A DNA stretch of 64,000 nucleotides from Xanthostigma xanthostigma (taxonomy: Eukaryota > Arthropoda > Insecta > Raphidioptera > Raphidiidae): NCBI GenBank assembly GCA_963575645.1, contig OY754466.1, forward strand, positions 32,954,001 through 33,018,000. Reading direction: 5' to 3'. The notes below the pieces were generated by a model, which was not told the DNA's origin, searched no databases, and saw only the letters and a list, made by a program, of their open reading frames with translations. Shown piece by piece: positions 39,121 through 53,300 of this stretch (position 1 is its first letter; each line of letters begins with the position of its first letter). The position numbers and the translations under genes were made by a program.

Positions 39121-42100
39121 AGTCCTTATAGGCAAAATTGCTTTTATTCATGAGGGTAAGTCTATTTACACTATAACATTCAGGTTTGGATCATTCTCTC
39201 ATAAGAAAATGCAAACTGCATATTAACCATTATTTTAACGCATACAAGCAGTTTTTACATGCTTTATGACAATTAGGGGCAAATAAGTCCTTATAGGCAA
39301 AATTGCTTTATTTCATGAAGGTAAGTCTATTTCCACTATAACATTCAGGTTTGGATCATTCTCTCATAAGAAAATGCAAACTGCATATTAACAATTATTT
39401 TAATGCAGACAAGCAGTTTTTACATGCTTCACGACAATTGCGTGCAAATGAGTCCTTATAGGCAAAATTGCTTTATTTCTTAAGGGTAAGTCTATTTACA
39501 CTATAACATTCAGGTTTGGATCATTCTCTCATAGGAAAATGCAAACTGCATATTAACCATTATTTTAACGCATACAAGCAGTTTTTACATGCTTTATGAC
39601 AATTAGGGGCAAATGGGTCCTTATAGGCAAAATTGCTTTTTTTCATGAAGGTTAGTCTATTTACACTATAACATTCAGGTTTGGATCATTCTCTCATAAG
39701 AAAATGCAAACTGCATATTAACCATTATTTTAACGCAGCCAAGCAGTTTTTACATGCTTCACGACAATTGCGTGCAAATGAGTCCTTATAGGCAAAATTG
39801 CTTTTTTTTATAAAGGTAAGTCTATTTTCACTATAACATTCAGGTTTGGATCATTCTCTCATAAGAAAATGCAAACTGCATATTAACCATTATTTTAACG
39901 CATACAAGCAGTTTTTACATGCTTTATGACAATTAGGGGCAAATGATTCCTTATAGGCAAAATTGCTTTATTTCATAAAGGGTAAGTCTATTTACACTAT
40001 AACATTTAGGTTTGGATCATTCTCTCATAAGAAAATGCAAACTGCATTTTAACCATTATTTTAACGCATACAAGCAGTTTTTACAAGTTTATGACAATTA
40101 GGTGCAAATGAGTCCTTATAAGAAAAATTGCTTAATTTCATGAGGGTTAGTCTATTTACACTATAACAATTACGTTTGGATCATTCTAAAATAAGAAAAT
40201 GCAAACTGCATATTTACTATCATTTTAACGCTTACAAGCAGTTTTTACATGCTTTATGACAATTAGGTGCAAATAAGTCCTTATAGGCAAAATTGCTTTA
40301 TTTCTTGAGGGTAAGTCTATTTACACTATAACATTCAGGTTTGGATAATTCTCTCATAAGAAAATGCAAACTGCATATTAACCATTATTTAAACGCAGAC
40401 AAGCAGTTTTTACATGCTTTACGACAATTAGGTGCAAATGAGTCCTTATAGGCAAAATTGCTTTATTTCATGAAGGTAAGTCTATTTACACTATAACATT
40501 TAGGTTTGGATCATTCTCTCATAAGAAAATGCAAACTGCATTTTAACCATTATTTTAACGCATACAAGCAGTTTTTACAAGTTTATGACAATTAGGTGCA
40601 AATGAGTCCTTATAAGAAAAATTGCTTAATTTCATGAGGGTTAGTCTATTTACACTATAACAATTACGTTTGGATCATTCTAAAATAAGAAAATGCAAAC
40701 TGCATATTTACTATCATTTTAACGCTTACAAGCAGTTTTTACATGCTTTATGACAATTAGGTGCAAATAAGTCCTTATAGACAAAATTGCTTTATTTCTT
40801 GAGGGTAAGTCTATTTACACTATAACATTCAGGTTTGGATCATTCTCTCATAAGAAAATGCAAACTGCATATTAACCATTATTTTAACGCATACAAGCAG
40901 TTTTTACAAGTTTATGACAATTAGGTGCAAATGAGTCCTTATAAGCAAAATTGCTTAATTTCATGAGGGTTAGTCTATTTACACTATAACAATTACGTTT
41001 GGATCATTCTCTCATAAGAAAATGCAAACTGCATATTTACTATCATTTTAACGCTTACAAGCAGTTTTTACATGCTTTATGACAATTAGGTGCAAATGAG
41101 TCCTTATAGGCAAAATTGCTTTATTTCATGAGGGTAAGTCTATTTACACTATAACATTCAGGTTTGGATCATTCTCTCATAAGAAAATGCAAACTGCATA
41201 TTAACCATTATTTTAACGCATACAAGCAGTTTTTACATGCTTTATGACAATTAGGGGCAAATAAGTCCTTATAGGCAAAATTGCTATATTTCATGAAGGT
41301 AAGTCTATTTCCACTATAACATTCAGGTTTGGATCATTCTCTCATAAGAAAATGCAAACTGCATATTAACAATTATTTTAACGCAGACAAGCAGTTTTTA
41401 CATGCTTTACGACAATTAGGTGTAAATGAGTCCTTATAGGCAAAATTGCTTTATTTCATGAGGGTTAGTCTATTTACACTATAACAATTACGTTTGGATC
41501 ATTCTCTCATAAGAAAATGCAAACTGCATATTTACTATCATTTTAACGCTTACAAGCAGTTTTTACATGCTTTATGACAATTAGGTGCAAATAAGTCCTT
41601 ATAGGCAAAATTGCTTTATTTCTTGAGGGTAAGTCTATTTACACTATAACATTCAGGTTTGGTTCATTCTCTCATAAGAAAATGCAAACTGCATATCAAC
41701 CATTATTTTAACGCATACAAGCAGTTTTTACATGCTTTATGACAATTAGGGGCAAATGGGTCCTTATAGGCAAAATTGCTTTATTTCATGAAGGTTAGTC
41801 TATTTACACTATAACATTCAGGTTTGGATCATTCTCTCATAAGAAAATGCAAACTGCATATTAACCATTATTTTAACGCATACAAGCAGTTTTTACATGC
41901 TTTATGACAATTAGGGGCAAATGAGTCCTTATAGGCTAAACTGCTTTATTTCATGAAGGTTAGTCTATTTACACTATAACATTTAGGTTTGGATCATTCT
42001 CTCATAAGAAAATGCAAACTGCATATTAACAATTATTTTAACGCAGACAAGCAGTTTTTACATGCTTCACGACAATTGCGTGCAAATGAGTCCTTATAGG

Positions 42101-44038
42101 CAAAATTGCTTTATTTTACAAAGGTAAGACTATTTACACTATAACATTCAGGTTTGGACCATTCTCTCATAAGAAAATGCAAACTGCATATTTACTATCA
42201 TTTTAACGCATACAAGCAGTTTTTACATGCTTTATGACAATTAGGTGCAAATGAGTCCTTATAGGCAAAATTGCTTTATTTCATGAGGGTAAGTCTATTT
42301 ACACTATAACATTCAGGTTTGGATCATTCTCTCATAAGAAAATGCAAACTGCATATTAACCATTATTTTAACGCATACAAGCAGTTTTTACAAGTTTATG
42401 ACAATTAGGTGCAAATGAGTCCTTATAAGCAAAATTGCTTAATTTCATGAGGGTTAGTCTATTTACACTATAACAATTACGTTTGGATCATTCTCTCATA
42501 AGAAAATGCAAACTGCATATTTTCTATCATTTTAACGCTTACAAGCAGTTTTTACATGCTTTATGACAATTAGGTGCAAATAAGTCCTTATAGGCAAAAT
42601 TGCTTTATTTCTTGAGGGTAAGTCTATTTACACTATAACATTCAGGTTTGGATCATTCTCTCATAAGAAAATGCAAACGGCATATTAAAAATTATTTCAA
42701 CGCATACAAGCAGTTTTTACATGCTTTATGACAATTGGGGGCAAATAAGTCCTTATAGGCAAAATTGCTTTATTTCATGAAGGTAAGTCTATTTACACTA
42801 TAACATTCAGGTTTGGATCATTCTCTCATAAGAAAATGCAAACTGCATTTTAACTATTAGTTTAACGCATACAAGCAGTTTTTACAAGCTTTATGACAAT
42901 TAGGTGCAAATGAGTCCTTATAGGCAAAATTGCTTTATTTCATGAGGGTTAGTCTATTTACACTATAACATTTAGGTTTGGATCATTCTCTCATAAGAAA
43001 ATGCAAACTGCATATTTACTATCATTTTAAAGCATTTAAGCAGTTTTTACATGCTTTATGACAATTAGGTGCAAATGAGTCCTTATAGGCAAAATTGCTT
43101 TATTTCATGAGGGTAAGTCTATTTACACTATAACATTCAGGTTTGGATTATTCTCTCATAAGAAAATGCAAACTGCATATTAACCATTATTTTAACGCAT
43201 ACAAGCAGTTTTTACAAGCTTTATGACAATTAGGTGCAAATGAGTCTATATAGGCAAAATTGCCTTATTTCATGAGGGTTAGTCTATTTACACTATAACA
43301 TTTAGGTTTGGATCATTCTTTCATAAGAAAATGCAAACTGCATATTTACTATCATTTTAACGCATACAAGCAGTTTTTACATGCTTTATGACAATTAGGT
43401 GCAAATGAGTCCTTATAGGCAAAATTGCTTTATTTCATGAGGGTAAGTCTATTTACACTATAACATTCAGGTTTGGATCATTCTCTCATAAGAAAATGCA
43501 AACTGCATATTAACCATTATTTTAACGCATACAAGCAGTTTTTACATGCTTTATGACAATTAGGGGCAAATGGGTCCTTATAGGCAAAATTGCTTTATTT
43601 CATGAAGGTTAGTCTATTTACACTATAACATTCAGGTTTGGATTATACTCTCAAAAGAAAATGCAAACTGCATATTAACCAGTATTTTAACGCAGACAAG
43701 CAGTTTTTACATGCTTCACGACAATTGCGTGCAAATGAGTCCTTATAGGCAAAATTGCTTTATTTTACAAAGGTAAGTCTATTTACACTATAACATTCAG
43801 GTTTGGATCATTCTCTCATAAGAAAATGCAAACTGCATATTAACCATTATTTTAACGCATACAAGCAGTTTTTACATGCTTTATGACAATTAGGGGCAAA
43901 TGAGTCCTTATAGGCAAAATTGCTTTATTTCATTAGGGTAAGTCTATTTACACTATAACATTCAGGTTTGGATCTTTCTCTCATAAGAAAATGCAAACTG
44001 CATATTAGCCATTATTTAAACGCAGACAAGCAGTTTTT
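38991..44038. repeat. 5-kb duplicated block, left copy (offset 19962)
   Basis: This block matches 58953-64000 at 19962 bp (121 monomers minus 3). Checked anchors include taatgcag (about 39.41 kb), ataggaaaatg, aaatgattcc, both ctaaaataag sites, gctatattt (about 41.28 kb), catatcaacc, cggcatatt, tctatatagg and tattagcc (44008). The one mismatch I noticed is G at 43682 against T at 63644. Confidence 0.86.
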
Positions 44039-46886
44039 ACATGCTTTACGACAATTAGGTGCAAATGAGTCTTTATAGGCAAAATTGCTTTATTTCATGA
44101 GGGTAAGTCTATTTACACTATAACATTTAGGTTTGGATCATTCTTTCATAAGAAAATGCAAACTGCATATTTACTATCATTTTAACGCATACAAGCAGTT
44201 TTTACATGCTTTATGACTATTAGGGGCAAACGAGTCCTTATAGGCAAAATTGCTTTATTTCATGAAGGTAAGTCTATTTACACTATAACATTCAGGTTTG
44301 GATCATTCTCTCGTAAGAAAATGCAAACTGCATATTAACCATTTTTTTAACGCTGACAAGCAGTTTTTACATGCTTTATGACAATTAGACGCAAATGAGT
44401 CTTTATAGGCAAAATTGCTTTATTTCATGAAGGTCAGTCTATTTAGACTATAAGATTCAGGTTTTAATCATTCTCTCATAAGAAAATGTAAACTGCATAT
44501 TAACCATTATTTTAACGCAGACAAGCAGTTTTTACATGCTTCACGACAATTGCGTGCAAATGAGTCCTTATAGGCAAAATTGCGTTATTTTACAAAGGTA
44601 AGTCTATTTTCACTATAACATTCAGGTTTGGATCGTTCTCTCATAAGAAAATGCAAACTGCATATTAACTATTATTTTGACGCATACAAGCAGTTTTTAC
44701 ATGCTTTATGACAATTAGGGGCAAATGAGCCCTTATAGGCTAAACTGCTTTATTTCATGAAGGTTAGTCTATTTACACTATACCATTCAGGTTTGGATCA
44801 TTCTCTCATAAGAAAATGCAAACTGCATATTAACCATTATTTTAACGCTGACAAGCAGTTTTTACAAGCTTTATGACAATTAGGTGCAAATGAGTCCTTA
44901 TAGGCAAAATTGCTTTATTTCATGAGTGTTAGTCTATTTACACTATAACATTTAGGTTTGGATCATTATCTCATAAGAAAATGCAAACTGCATATTTACT
45001 ATCATTTTAAAGCATTTAAGCAGTTTTTACATGCTTTATGACAATTAGGTGCAAATGAGTCCTTATAGGCAAAATTGCTTTATTTCATGAGGGTAAGTCT
45101 ATTTACACTATAACATTCAGGTTTGGATCATTCTCTCATAAGAAAATGCAAACTGCATATTAACCATTATTTTAACGCATACAAGCAGTTTTTACATGCT
45201 TTATGACAATTGGGGGCAAATAAGTCCTTATAGGCAAAATTGCTTTATTTCATGAAGGTAAGTCTATTTACACTATAACATTCAGGTTTGGATCATTCTC
45301 TCATAAGAAAATGCAAACTGCATATTAACTATTAGTTTAACGCATACAAGCAGTTTTTACAAGCTTTATGACAATTAGGTGCAAATGAGTCCTTATAGGC
45401 AAAATTGCTTTATTTCATGAGGGTTAGTCTATTTACACTATAACATTTAGGTTTGGATCATTATCTCATAAGAAAATGCAAACTGCATATTTTCTATCAT
45501 TTTAAAGCATTTAAGCAGTTTTTACATGCTTTATGACAATTAGGTGCGAATGAGTCCTTATAGGCAAAATTGCTTTATTTCATGAGGGTAAGTCTATTTA
45601 CACTATAACATTCAGGTTTGGATTTTTCTCTCATAAGAAAATGCAAACTGCATATTAACCATTATTTTAACGCATACAAGCAGTTTTTACATGCTTTATG
45701 ACAATTAGGGGCAAATGAGCCCTTATAGGCTAAACTGCTTTATTTCATGAAGGTTAGTCTATTTACACTATAACATTCAGGTTTGGATCATTCTCTCATA
45801 AGAAAATGCAAACTGCATATTAACCATTATTTTAACGCAGACAAGCAGTTTTTACATGCTTCACGACAATTGCGTGCAAATGAGTCCTTATAGGCAAAAT
45901 TGCTTTATTTTACAAAGGTAAGACTATTTACACTATAACATTCAGGTTTGGATCATTCTCTCATAAGAAAATGCAAACTGCATATTAACCATTATTTTAA
46001 CGCATACAAGCAGTTTTTACATGCTTTATGACAATTAGGGGCAAATGAGTCCTTATAGGCAAAATTGCTTTATTTTACAAAGGTATGTCTATTTACACTA
46101 TAACATTCAGGTTTGGATCATTCTCTCATAAGAAAATGCAAACTGCATATTAACCATTATTTTAACGCATACAAGCAGTTTTTACATGCTTTATGACAAT
46201 TAGGGGCAAATGAGTCCTTATAGGCAAAATTGCTTTGTTTCATGTAGGGTAAGTCTATTTACACTATAACATTCAGAGTTGGATCTTTCTCTCATAAGAA
46301 AATGCAAACTGCATATTAACCATTATTTAAACGCAGACAAGCAGTTTTTACATGCTTTACGACAATTAGGTGCAAATGAGTCTTTATAGGCAAAATTGCT
46401 TTATTTCATGAGGGTAAGTCTATTTACACTATAACATTCAGGTTTGGATCATTCTCTCATAAGAAAATGCAAACTGCATATTAACCATTATTTTAACGCA
46501 TACAAGCAGTTTTTACAAGCTTTATGACAATTAGGTGCAAATGAGTCCTTATAGGCAAAATTGCTTTATTTTATGAGGGTTAGTCTATTTACACTATAAC
46601 ATTTAGGTTTGGATCATTCTTTCATAAGAAAATGCAAACTGCATATTTACTATCATTTTAACGCATACAAGCAGTTTTTACATGCTTTATGGCAATTAGG
46701 TGCAAATGAGTCCTTATAGGCAAAATTGCTTTATTTCATGAAGGTTAGTCTATTAACACTTTAACATTCAGGTTTGGATTATTCTCTCATAAGAAAATGC
46801 AAACAGCATATTAACCATTATTTTAACGCAGACAAGCAGTTTTTACATGCTTTACGACAATTAGGTGCAAATGAGTCCTTATAGGC
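39087..46886. repeat. 7.8-kb duplicated block, right copy (offset 12536)
   Basis: Partner of 26551-34350. It includes the S marker at 44209 and the marker attatactctcaaaag at 43642, 567 bp before S as in every other interval. G at 43682 (ccagtatttt) is private to this copy. The block ends at 46886, where a nine-monomer deletion relative to interval 5 joins it to sequence like 35.83 kb. Confidence 0.8.
39128..41878. repeat. B-type core, second copy within interval 5
   Basis: Second occurrence of the B-type core, beginning just after module Q with the box gcttttattcatg. In ataggaaaatg it agrees with intervals 2 and 4, and not with the nearer copy at 34.5 kb. This suggests it came from a B-type unit other than its immediate neighbour. 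Confidence 0.75.
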
Positions 46887-46892
46887 AAAATT
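46880..46892. repeat. Nine-monomer deletion junction in interval 6
   Basis: To the left the sequence follows interval 5 at 12536 bp, including the rare aaacagcatatt (34.27 and 46.80 kb). To the right it follows it at 11051 bp, with ctaaaataag at 47114 against 36063. The difference is 1485 bp, nine monomers, corresponding to about 34.35-35.83 kb. The join lies in the shared ccttataggc stretch and leaves a normal 165-bp monomer. Confidence 0.8.
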
Positions 46893-48029
46893 GCTTTATT
46901 TCATGAAGGTAAGTCTATTTACACTATAACATTTAGGTTTGGATCATTCTCTCATAAGAAAATGCAAACTGCATTTTAACCATTATTTTAACGCATACAA
47001 GCAGTTTTTACAAGTTTATGACAATTAGGTGCAAATGAGTCCTTATAAGAAAAATTGCTTAATTTCATGAGGGTTAGTCTATTTACACTATAACAATTAC
47101 GTTTGGATCATTCTAAAATAAGAAAATGCAAACTGCATATTTACTATCATTTTAACGCTTACAAGCAGTTTTTACATGCTTTATGACAATTAGGTGCAAA
47201 TAAGTCCTTATAGACAAAATTGCTTTATTTCTTGAGGGTAAGTCTATTTACACTATAACATTCAGGTTTGGATCATTCTCTCATAAGAAAATGCAAACTG
47301 CATATTAACCATTATTTTAACGCATACAAGCAGTTTTTACAAGTTTATGACAATTAGGTGCAAATGAGTCCTTATAAGCAAAATTGCTTAATTTCATGAG
47401 GGTTAGTCTATTTACACTATAACAATTACGTTTGGATCATTCTCTCATAAGAAAATGCAAACTGCATATTTACTATCATTTTAACGCTTACAAGCAGTTT
47501 TTACATGCTTTATGACAATTAGGTGCAAATGAGTCCTTATAGGCAAAATTGCTTTATTTCATGAGGGTAAGTCTATTTACACTATAACATTCAGGTTTGG
47601 ATCATTCTCTCATAAGAAAATGCAAACTGCATATTAACCATTATTTTAACGCATACAAGCAGTTTTTACATGCTTTATGACAATTAGGGGCAAATAAGTC
47701 CTTATAGGCAAAATTGCTATATTTCATGAAGGTAAGTCTATTTCCACTATAACATTCAGGTTTGGATCATTCTCTCATAAGAAAATGCAAACTGCATATT
47801 AACAATTATTTTAACGCAGACAAGCAGTTTTTACATGCTTTACGACAATTAGGTGTAAATGAGTCCTTATAGGCAAAATTGCTTTATTTCATGAGGGTTA
47901 GTCTATTTACACTATAACAATTACGTTTGGATCATTCTCTCATAAGAAAATGCAAACTGCATATTTACTATCATTTTAACGCTTACAAGCAGTTTTTACA
48001 TGCTTTATGACAATTAGGTGCAAATAAGT

Positions 48030-48908
48030 CCTTATAGGCAAAATTGCTTTATTTCATAAAGGGTAAGTCTATTTACACTATAACATTCAGGTTTGGATCT
48101 TTCTCTCATAAGAAAATGCAAACTGCATATTAATTATTATTTAAACGCAGACAAGCAGTTTTTACTTGCTTTACGACAATTAGGTGCAAATGAGTCTTTA
48201 TAGGCAAAATTGCTTTATTTCATGAAGGTAAGTCTATTTACACTATAACATTCAGGTTTCGTTCATTCTCTCATAAGAAAATGCAAACTGCATATCAACC
48301 ATTATTTTAACGCATACAAGCAGTTTTTACATGCTTTATGACAATTAGGGGCAAATGGGTCCTTATAGGCAGAATTGCTTTATTTCATGAAGGTTAGTCT
48401 ATTTACACTATAACATTCAGGTTTGGATCATTCTCTCATAAGAAAATGCAAACTGCATATTAACCATTATTTTAACGCAGCCAAGCAGTTTTTACATGCT
48501 TCACGACAATTGCGTGCAAATGAGTCCTTATAGGCAAAATTGCTTTTTTTTACAAAGGTAAGTCTATTTTCACTATAACATTCAGGTTTGGATCATTCTC
48601 TCATAAGAAAATGCAAACTGCATATTAACCATTATTTTAACGCATACAAGCAGTTTTTACATGCTTTATGACAATTAGGGGCAAATGAGTCCTTATAGGC
48701 AAAATTGCTTTATTTCATAAAGGGTAAGTCTATTTACACTATAACATTCAGGTTTGGATCTTTCTCTCATAAGAAAATGCAAACTGCATATTAATTATTA
48801 TTTAAACGCAGACAAGCAGTTTTTACTTGCTTTACGACAATTAGGTGCAAATGAGTCTTTATAGGCAAAATTGCTTTATTTCATGAAGGTAAGTCTATTT
48901 ACACTATA
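48030..48908. repeat. Scrambled segment with 661-bp repeat
   Basis: About 218 bp at 48030-48247 recur at 48691-48908. Both carry ttcataaaggg, taattattattt and acttgctttacg. Relative to interval 5 the sequence jumps forward three monomers at about 48.05 kb (offset 11051 to 10556), then back four at about 48.25 kb (to 11217). The second join holds a private C at 48260 (ggtttcgttc), where related monomers at 41.65 and 29.12 kb have G. Confidence 0.78.
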
Positions 48909-49246
48909 ACATTTAGGTTTGGATCATTCTCTCATAAGAAAATGCAAACTGCATATTAACCATTATTTTAACGCATACAAGCAGTTTTTACAAGTTTATG
49001 ACAATTAGGTGCAAATGAGTCCTTATAAGCAAAATTGCTTAATTTCATGAGGGTTAGTCTATTTACACTATAACAATTACGTTTGGATCATTCTCTCATA
49101 AGAAAATGCAAACTGCATATTTACTATCATTTTAACGCTTACAAGCAGTTTTTACATGCTTTATGACAATTAGGTGCAAATAAGTCCTTATAGGCAAAAT
49201 TGCTTTATTTCTTGAGGGTAAGTCTATTTACACTATAACATTCAGG

Positions 49247-50337
49247 TTTGGATCATTCTCTCATAAGAAAATGCAAACTGCATATTAACCATTATTTTAA
49301 CGCATACAAGCAGTTTTTACATGCTTTATGACAATTAGGGGCAAATAAGTCCTTATAGGCAAAATTGCTTTATTTCGTGAAGGTAAGTCTATTTACACTA
49401 TAACATTCAGGTTTGGATCATTTTTTCATAAGAAAATGCAAACTGCATATTTACTATCATTATAAAGCATACAAGCAGTTTTTACATGCTTTATGACAAT
49501 TAGGTGCAAATGAGTCCTTATAGGCAAAATTGCTTTATTTCATGAGGGTAAGTCTATTTACACTATAACATTCAGGTTTGGATCATTCTCTCATAAGAAA
49601 ATGCAAACTGATAATTAACCATTATTTTAACGCATACAAGCAGTTTTTACATGCTTTATGACAATTAGGGGCAAATGGGTCCTTATAGGCAAAATTGCTT
49701 TATTTCATGAAGGTTAGTCTATTTACACTATAACATTCAGGTTTGGATTATTCTCTCATAAGAAAATGCAAACTGCATATTAACCATTATTTTAACGCAT
49801 ACAAGCAGTTTTTACATGCTTTACGACAATTAGGTGCAAATGAGTCTTTATAGGCAAAATTGCTTTATTTCATGAGGGTTAGTCTATTTACACTATAACA
49901 TTTAGGTTTGGATCATTATCTCATAAGAAAATGCAAACTGCATATTTACTATCATTTTAAAGCATTTAAGCAGTTTTTACATGCTTTATGACAATTAGGT
50001 GCAAATGAGTCCTTATAGGCAAAATTGCTTTATTTCATGAGGGTAAGTCTATTTACACTATAACATTCAGGTTTGGATCATTCTCTCATAAGAAAATGCA
50101 AACCGAATATTAACCATTATTTTAACGCATACAAGCAGTTTTTACATGCTTTATGACAATTAGGGGCAAATGAGTCCTTATAGGCAAAATTGCTTTATTT
50201 CATGTAGGGTAAGTCTATTTACACTATACATTCAGAGTTGGATCTTTCTCTCATAAGAAAATGCAAACTGCATATTAACCATTATTTAAACGCAGACAAG
50301 CAGTTTTTACATGCTTTACGACAATTAGGTGCAAATG
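49247..50337. repeat. Module Q, copy 2
   Basis: This copy aligns with copy 1 at an offset of 11217 bp (68 monomers minus 3 bases). It carries tttcgtgaagg (G at 49377), ctgataatta (about 49.61 kb), aaaccgaatatt (about 50.10 kb) and the shortened ctatacattcagag (about 50.23 kb). Unlike copies 1 and 3 it is followed by gagtctttatagg, not by the gcttttattcatg box, so its right flank is different. Confidence 0.78.
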
Positions 50338-53300
50338 AGTCTTTATAGGCAAAATTGCTTTATTTCATGAGGGTAAGTCTATTTACACTATAACATTCAA
50401 GTTTGGATCATTCTCTCATAAGAAAATGCAAACTGCATATTAACCATTATTTTAACGCATACAAGCAGTTTTTACAAGCTTTATGACAATTAGGTGCAAA
50501 TGAGTCCTTATAGCCAAAATTGCTTTATTTTATGAGGGTTAGTCTATTTACACTATAACATTTAGGTTTGGATCATTATCTCATAAGAAAATGCAAACTG
50601 CATATTTACTATCATTTTAAAGCATTTAAGCAGTTTTTACATGCTTTATGACAATTAGGTGCAAATGAGTCCTTATAGGCAAAATTGCTTTATTTCATGA
50701 GGGTAAGTCTATTTACACTATAACATTCAGGTTTGGATTTTTCTCTCATAAGAAAATGCAAACTGCATATTAACCATTATTTTAACGCATACAAGCAGTT
50801 TTTACATGCTTTATGACAATTAGGGGCAAATGAGCCCTTATAGGCTAAACTGCTTTATTTCATGAAGGTTAGTCTATTTACACTATAACATTCAGGTTTG
50901 GATCATTCTCTCATAAGAAAATGCAAACTGCATATAAACCATTATTTTAACGCAGACAAGCAGTTTTTACATGCTTCACGACAATTGCGTGCAAATGAGT
51001 CCTTATAGGCAAAATTGCTTTATTTTACAAAGGTAAGACTATTTACACTATAGCATTCAGGTTTGGATCATTCTCTCATAAGAAAATGCAAACTGCATAT
51101 TAACCATTATTTTAACGCATACAAGCAGTTTTTACATGCTTTATGACAATTAGGGGCAAATGAGTCCTTATAGGCAAAATTGCTTTATTTTACAAAGGTA
51201 TGTCTATTTACACTATAACATTCAGGTTTGGATCATTCTCTCATAAGAAAATGCAAACTGCATATTAACCATTATTTTAACGCATACAAGCAGTTTTTAC
51301 ATGCTTTATGACAATTAGGGGAAAATGAGTCCTTATAGGCAAAATTGCTTTATTTCATGTAGGGTAAGTCTATTTACACTATAACATTCAGAGTTGGATC
51401 TTTCTCTCATAAGAAAATGCAAACTGCATATTAACCATTATTTAAACGCAGACAAGCAGTTTTTACATGCTTTACGACAATTAGGTGCAAATGAGTCTTT
51501 ATAGGCAAAATTGCTTTATTTCATGAGGGTAAGTCTATTTACACTATAACATTCAGGTTTGGATCATTCTCTCATAAGAAAATGCAAACTGCATATTAAC
51601 CATTATTTTAACGCATACAAGCAGTTTTTACAAGCTTTATGACAATTAGGTGCAAATGAGTCCTTATAGGCAAAATTGCTTTATTTTATGAGGGTTAGTC
51701 TATTTACACTATAACATTTAGGTTTGGATCATTCTTTCATAAGAAAATGCAAACTGCATATTTACTATCATTTTAACGCATACAAGCAGTTTTTACATGC
51801 TTTATGGCAATTAGGTGCAAATAAGTCCTTATAGGCAAAATTGCTTTATTTCATGAAGGTTAGTCTATTAACATTTTAACATTCAGGTTTGGATTATTCT
51901 CTCATAAGAAAATGCAAACTGCATATTAACCATTATTTTAACGCAGACAAGCAGTTTTTACATGCTTTACGACAATTAGGTGCAAATGAGTCCTTATAGG
52001 CGAAATTGCTTTATTTCACAAAGGTAAGTTTACTTACACTATAACATTCAGGTTTGGATCATTCTCTCATAAGAAAATGCAAACTGCATATTAACCATTA
52101 TTTTAACCCTGACAAGCACTTGTTACATGCTTTACGACAATTAGGTGCAAATGAGTCCTTATAGGCAAAATTGCTTTTATTCATGAGGGTAAGTCTATTT
52201 ACACTATAACATTCAGGTTTGGATCATTCTCTCATAAGAAAATGCAAACTGCATATTAACCATTATTTTAACGCATACAAGCAGTTTTTACATGCTTTAT
52301 GACAATTAGGGGCAAATAAGTCCTTATAGGCAAAATTGCTTTATTTCATGAAGGTAAGTCTATTTCCACTATAACATTCAGGTTTGGATCATTCTCTCAT
52401 ATGAAAATGCAAACTGCATATTAACAATTATTTTAACGCAGACAAGCAGTTTTTACATGCTTCACGACAATTGCGTGCAAATGAGTCCTTATAGGCAAAA
52501 TTGCTTTATTTCTTAAGGGTAAGTCTATTTACACTATAACATTCAGGTTTGGATCATTCTCTCATAAGAAAATGCAAACTGCATATTAACCATTATTTTA
52601 ACGCATACAAGCAGTTTTTACATGCTTTATGACAATTAGGGGCAAATGGGTCCTTATAGGCAAAATTGCTTTATTTCATAAAGGGTAAGTCTATTTACAC
52701 TATAACATTCAGGTTTGGATCTTTCTCTCATAAGAAAATGCAAACTGCATATTAACCATTATTTAAACGCAGACAAGCAGTTTTTACATGCTTTACGACA
52801 ATTAGGTGCAAATGAGTCCTTATAGGCAAAATTGCTTTATTTCATTAAGGTAAGTCTATTTACACTATAACATTTAGGTTTGGATCATTCTCTCATAAGA
52901 AAATGCAAACTGCATATTAACAATTATTTTAACGCAGACAAGCAGTTTTTACATGCTTCACGACAATTGCGTGCAAATGAGTCCTTATAGGCAAAATTGC
53001 TTTATTTCTTAAGGGTTAGTCTATTTACACTATAACATTCAGGTTTGGATCATTCTCTCATAAGAAAATGCAAACTGCATATTAACCATTATTTTAACGC
53101 AGCCAAGCAGTTTTTACATGCTTCACGACAATTGCGTGCAAATGAGTCCTTATAGGCAAAATTGCTTTTTTTTACAAAGGTAAGTCTATTTTCACTATAA
53201 CATTCAGGTTTGGATCATTCTCTCATAAGAAAATGCAAACTGCATATTAACCATTATTTTAACGCATACAAGCAGTTTTTACATGCTTTATGACAATTAG

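Larger units (their letters stand above)
31673..44208. repeat. HOR interval 5 (76 monomers, expanded B type)
   Basis: This interval is 12536 bp (76 x 165 minus 4), 28 monomers longer than interval 4. From 31673 to about 37.26 kb it follows interval 4 at 7918 bp, but with several substitutions after 32.18 kb. It then contains about 4.6 kb of extra material and rejoins the B-type order at about 41.87 kb, to the next S marker at 44209. Four ctaaaataag sites (35569, 36063, 40187, 40681) show the B-type core present twice. Confidence 0.86.
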
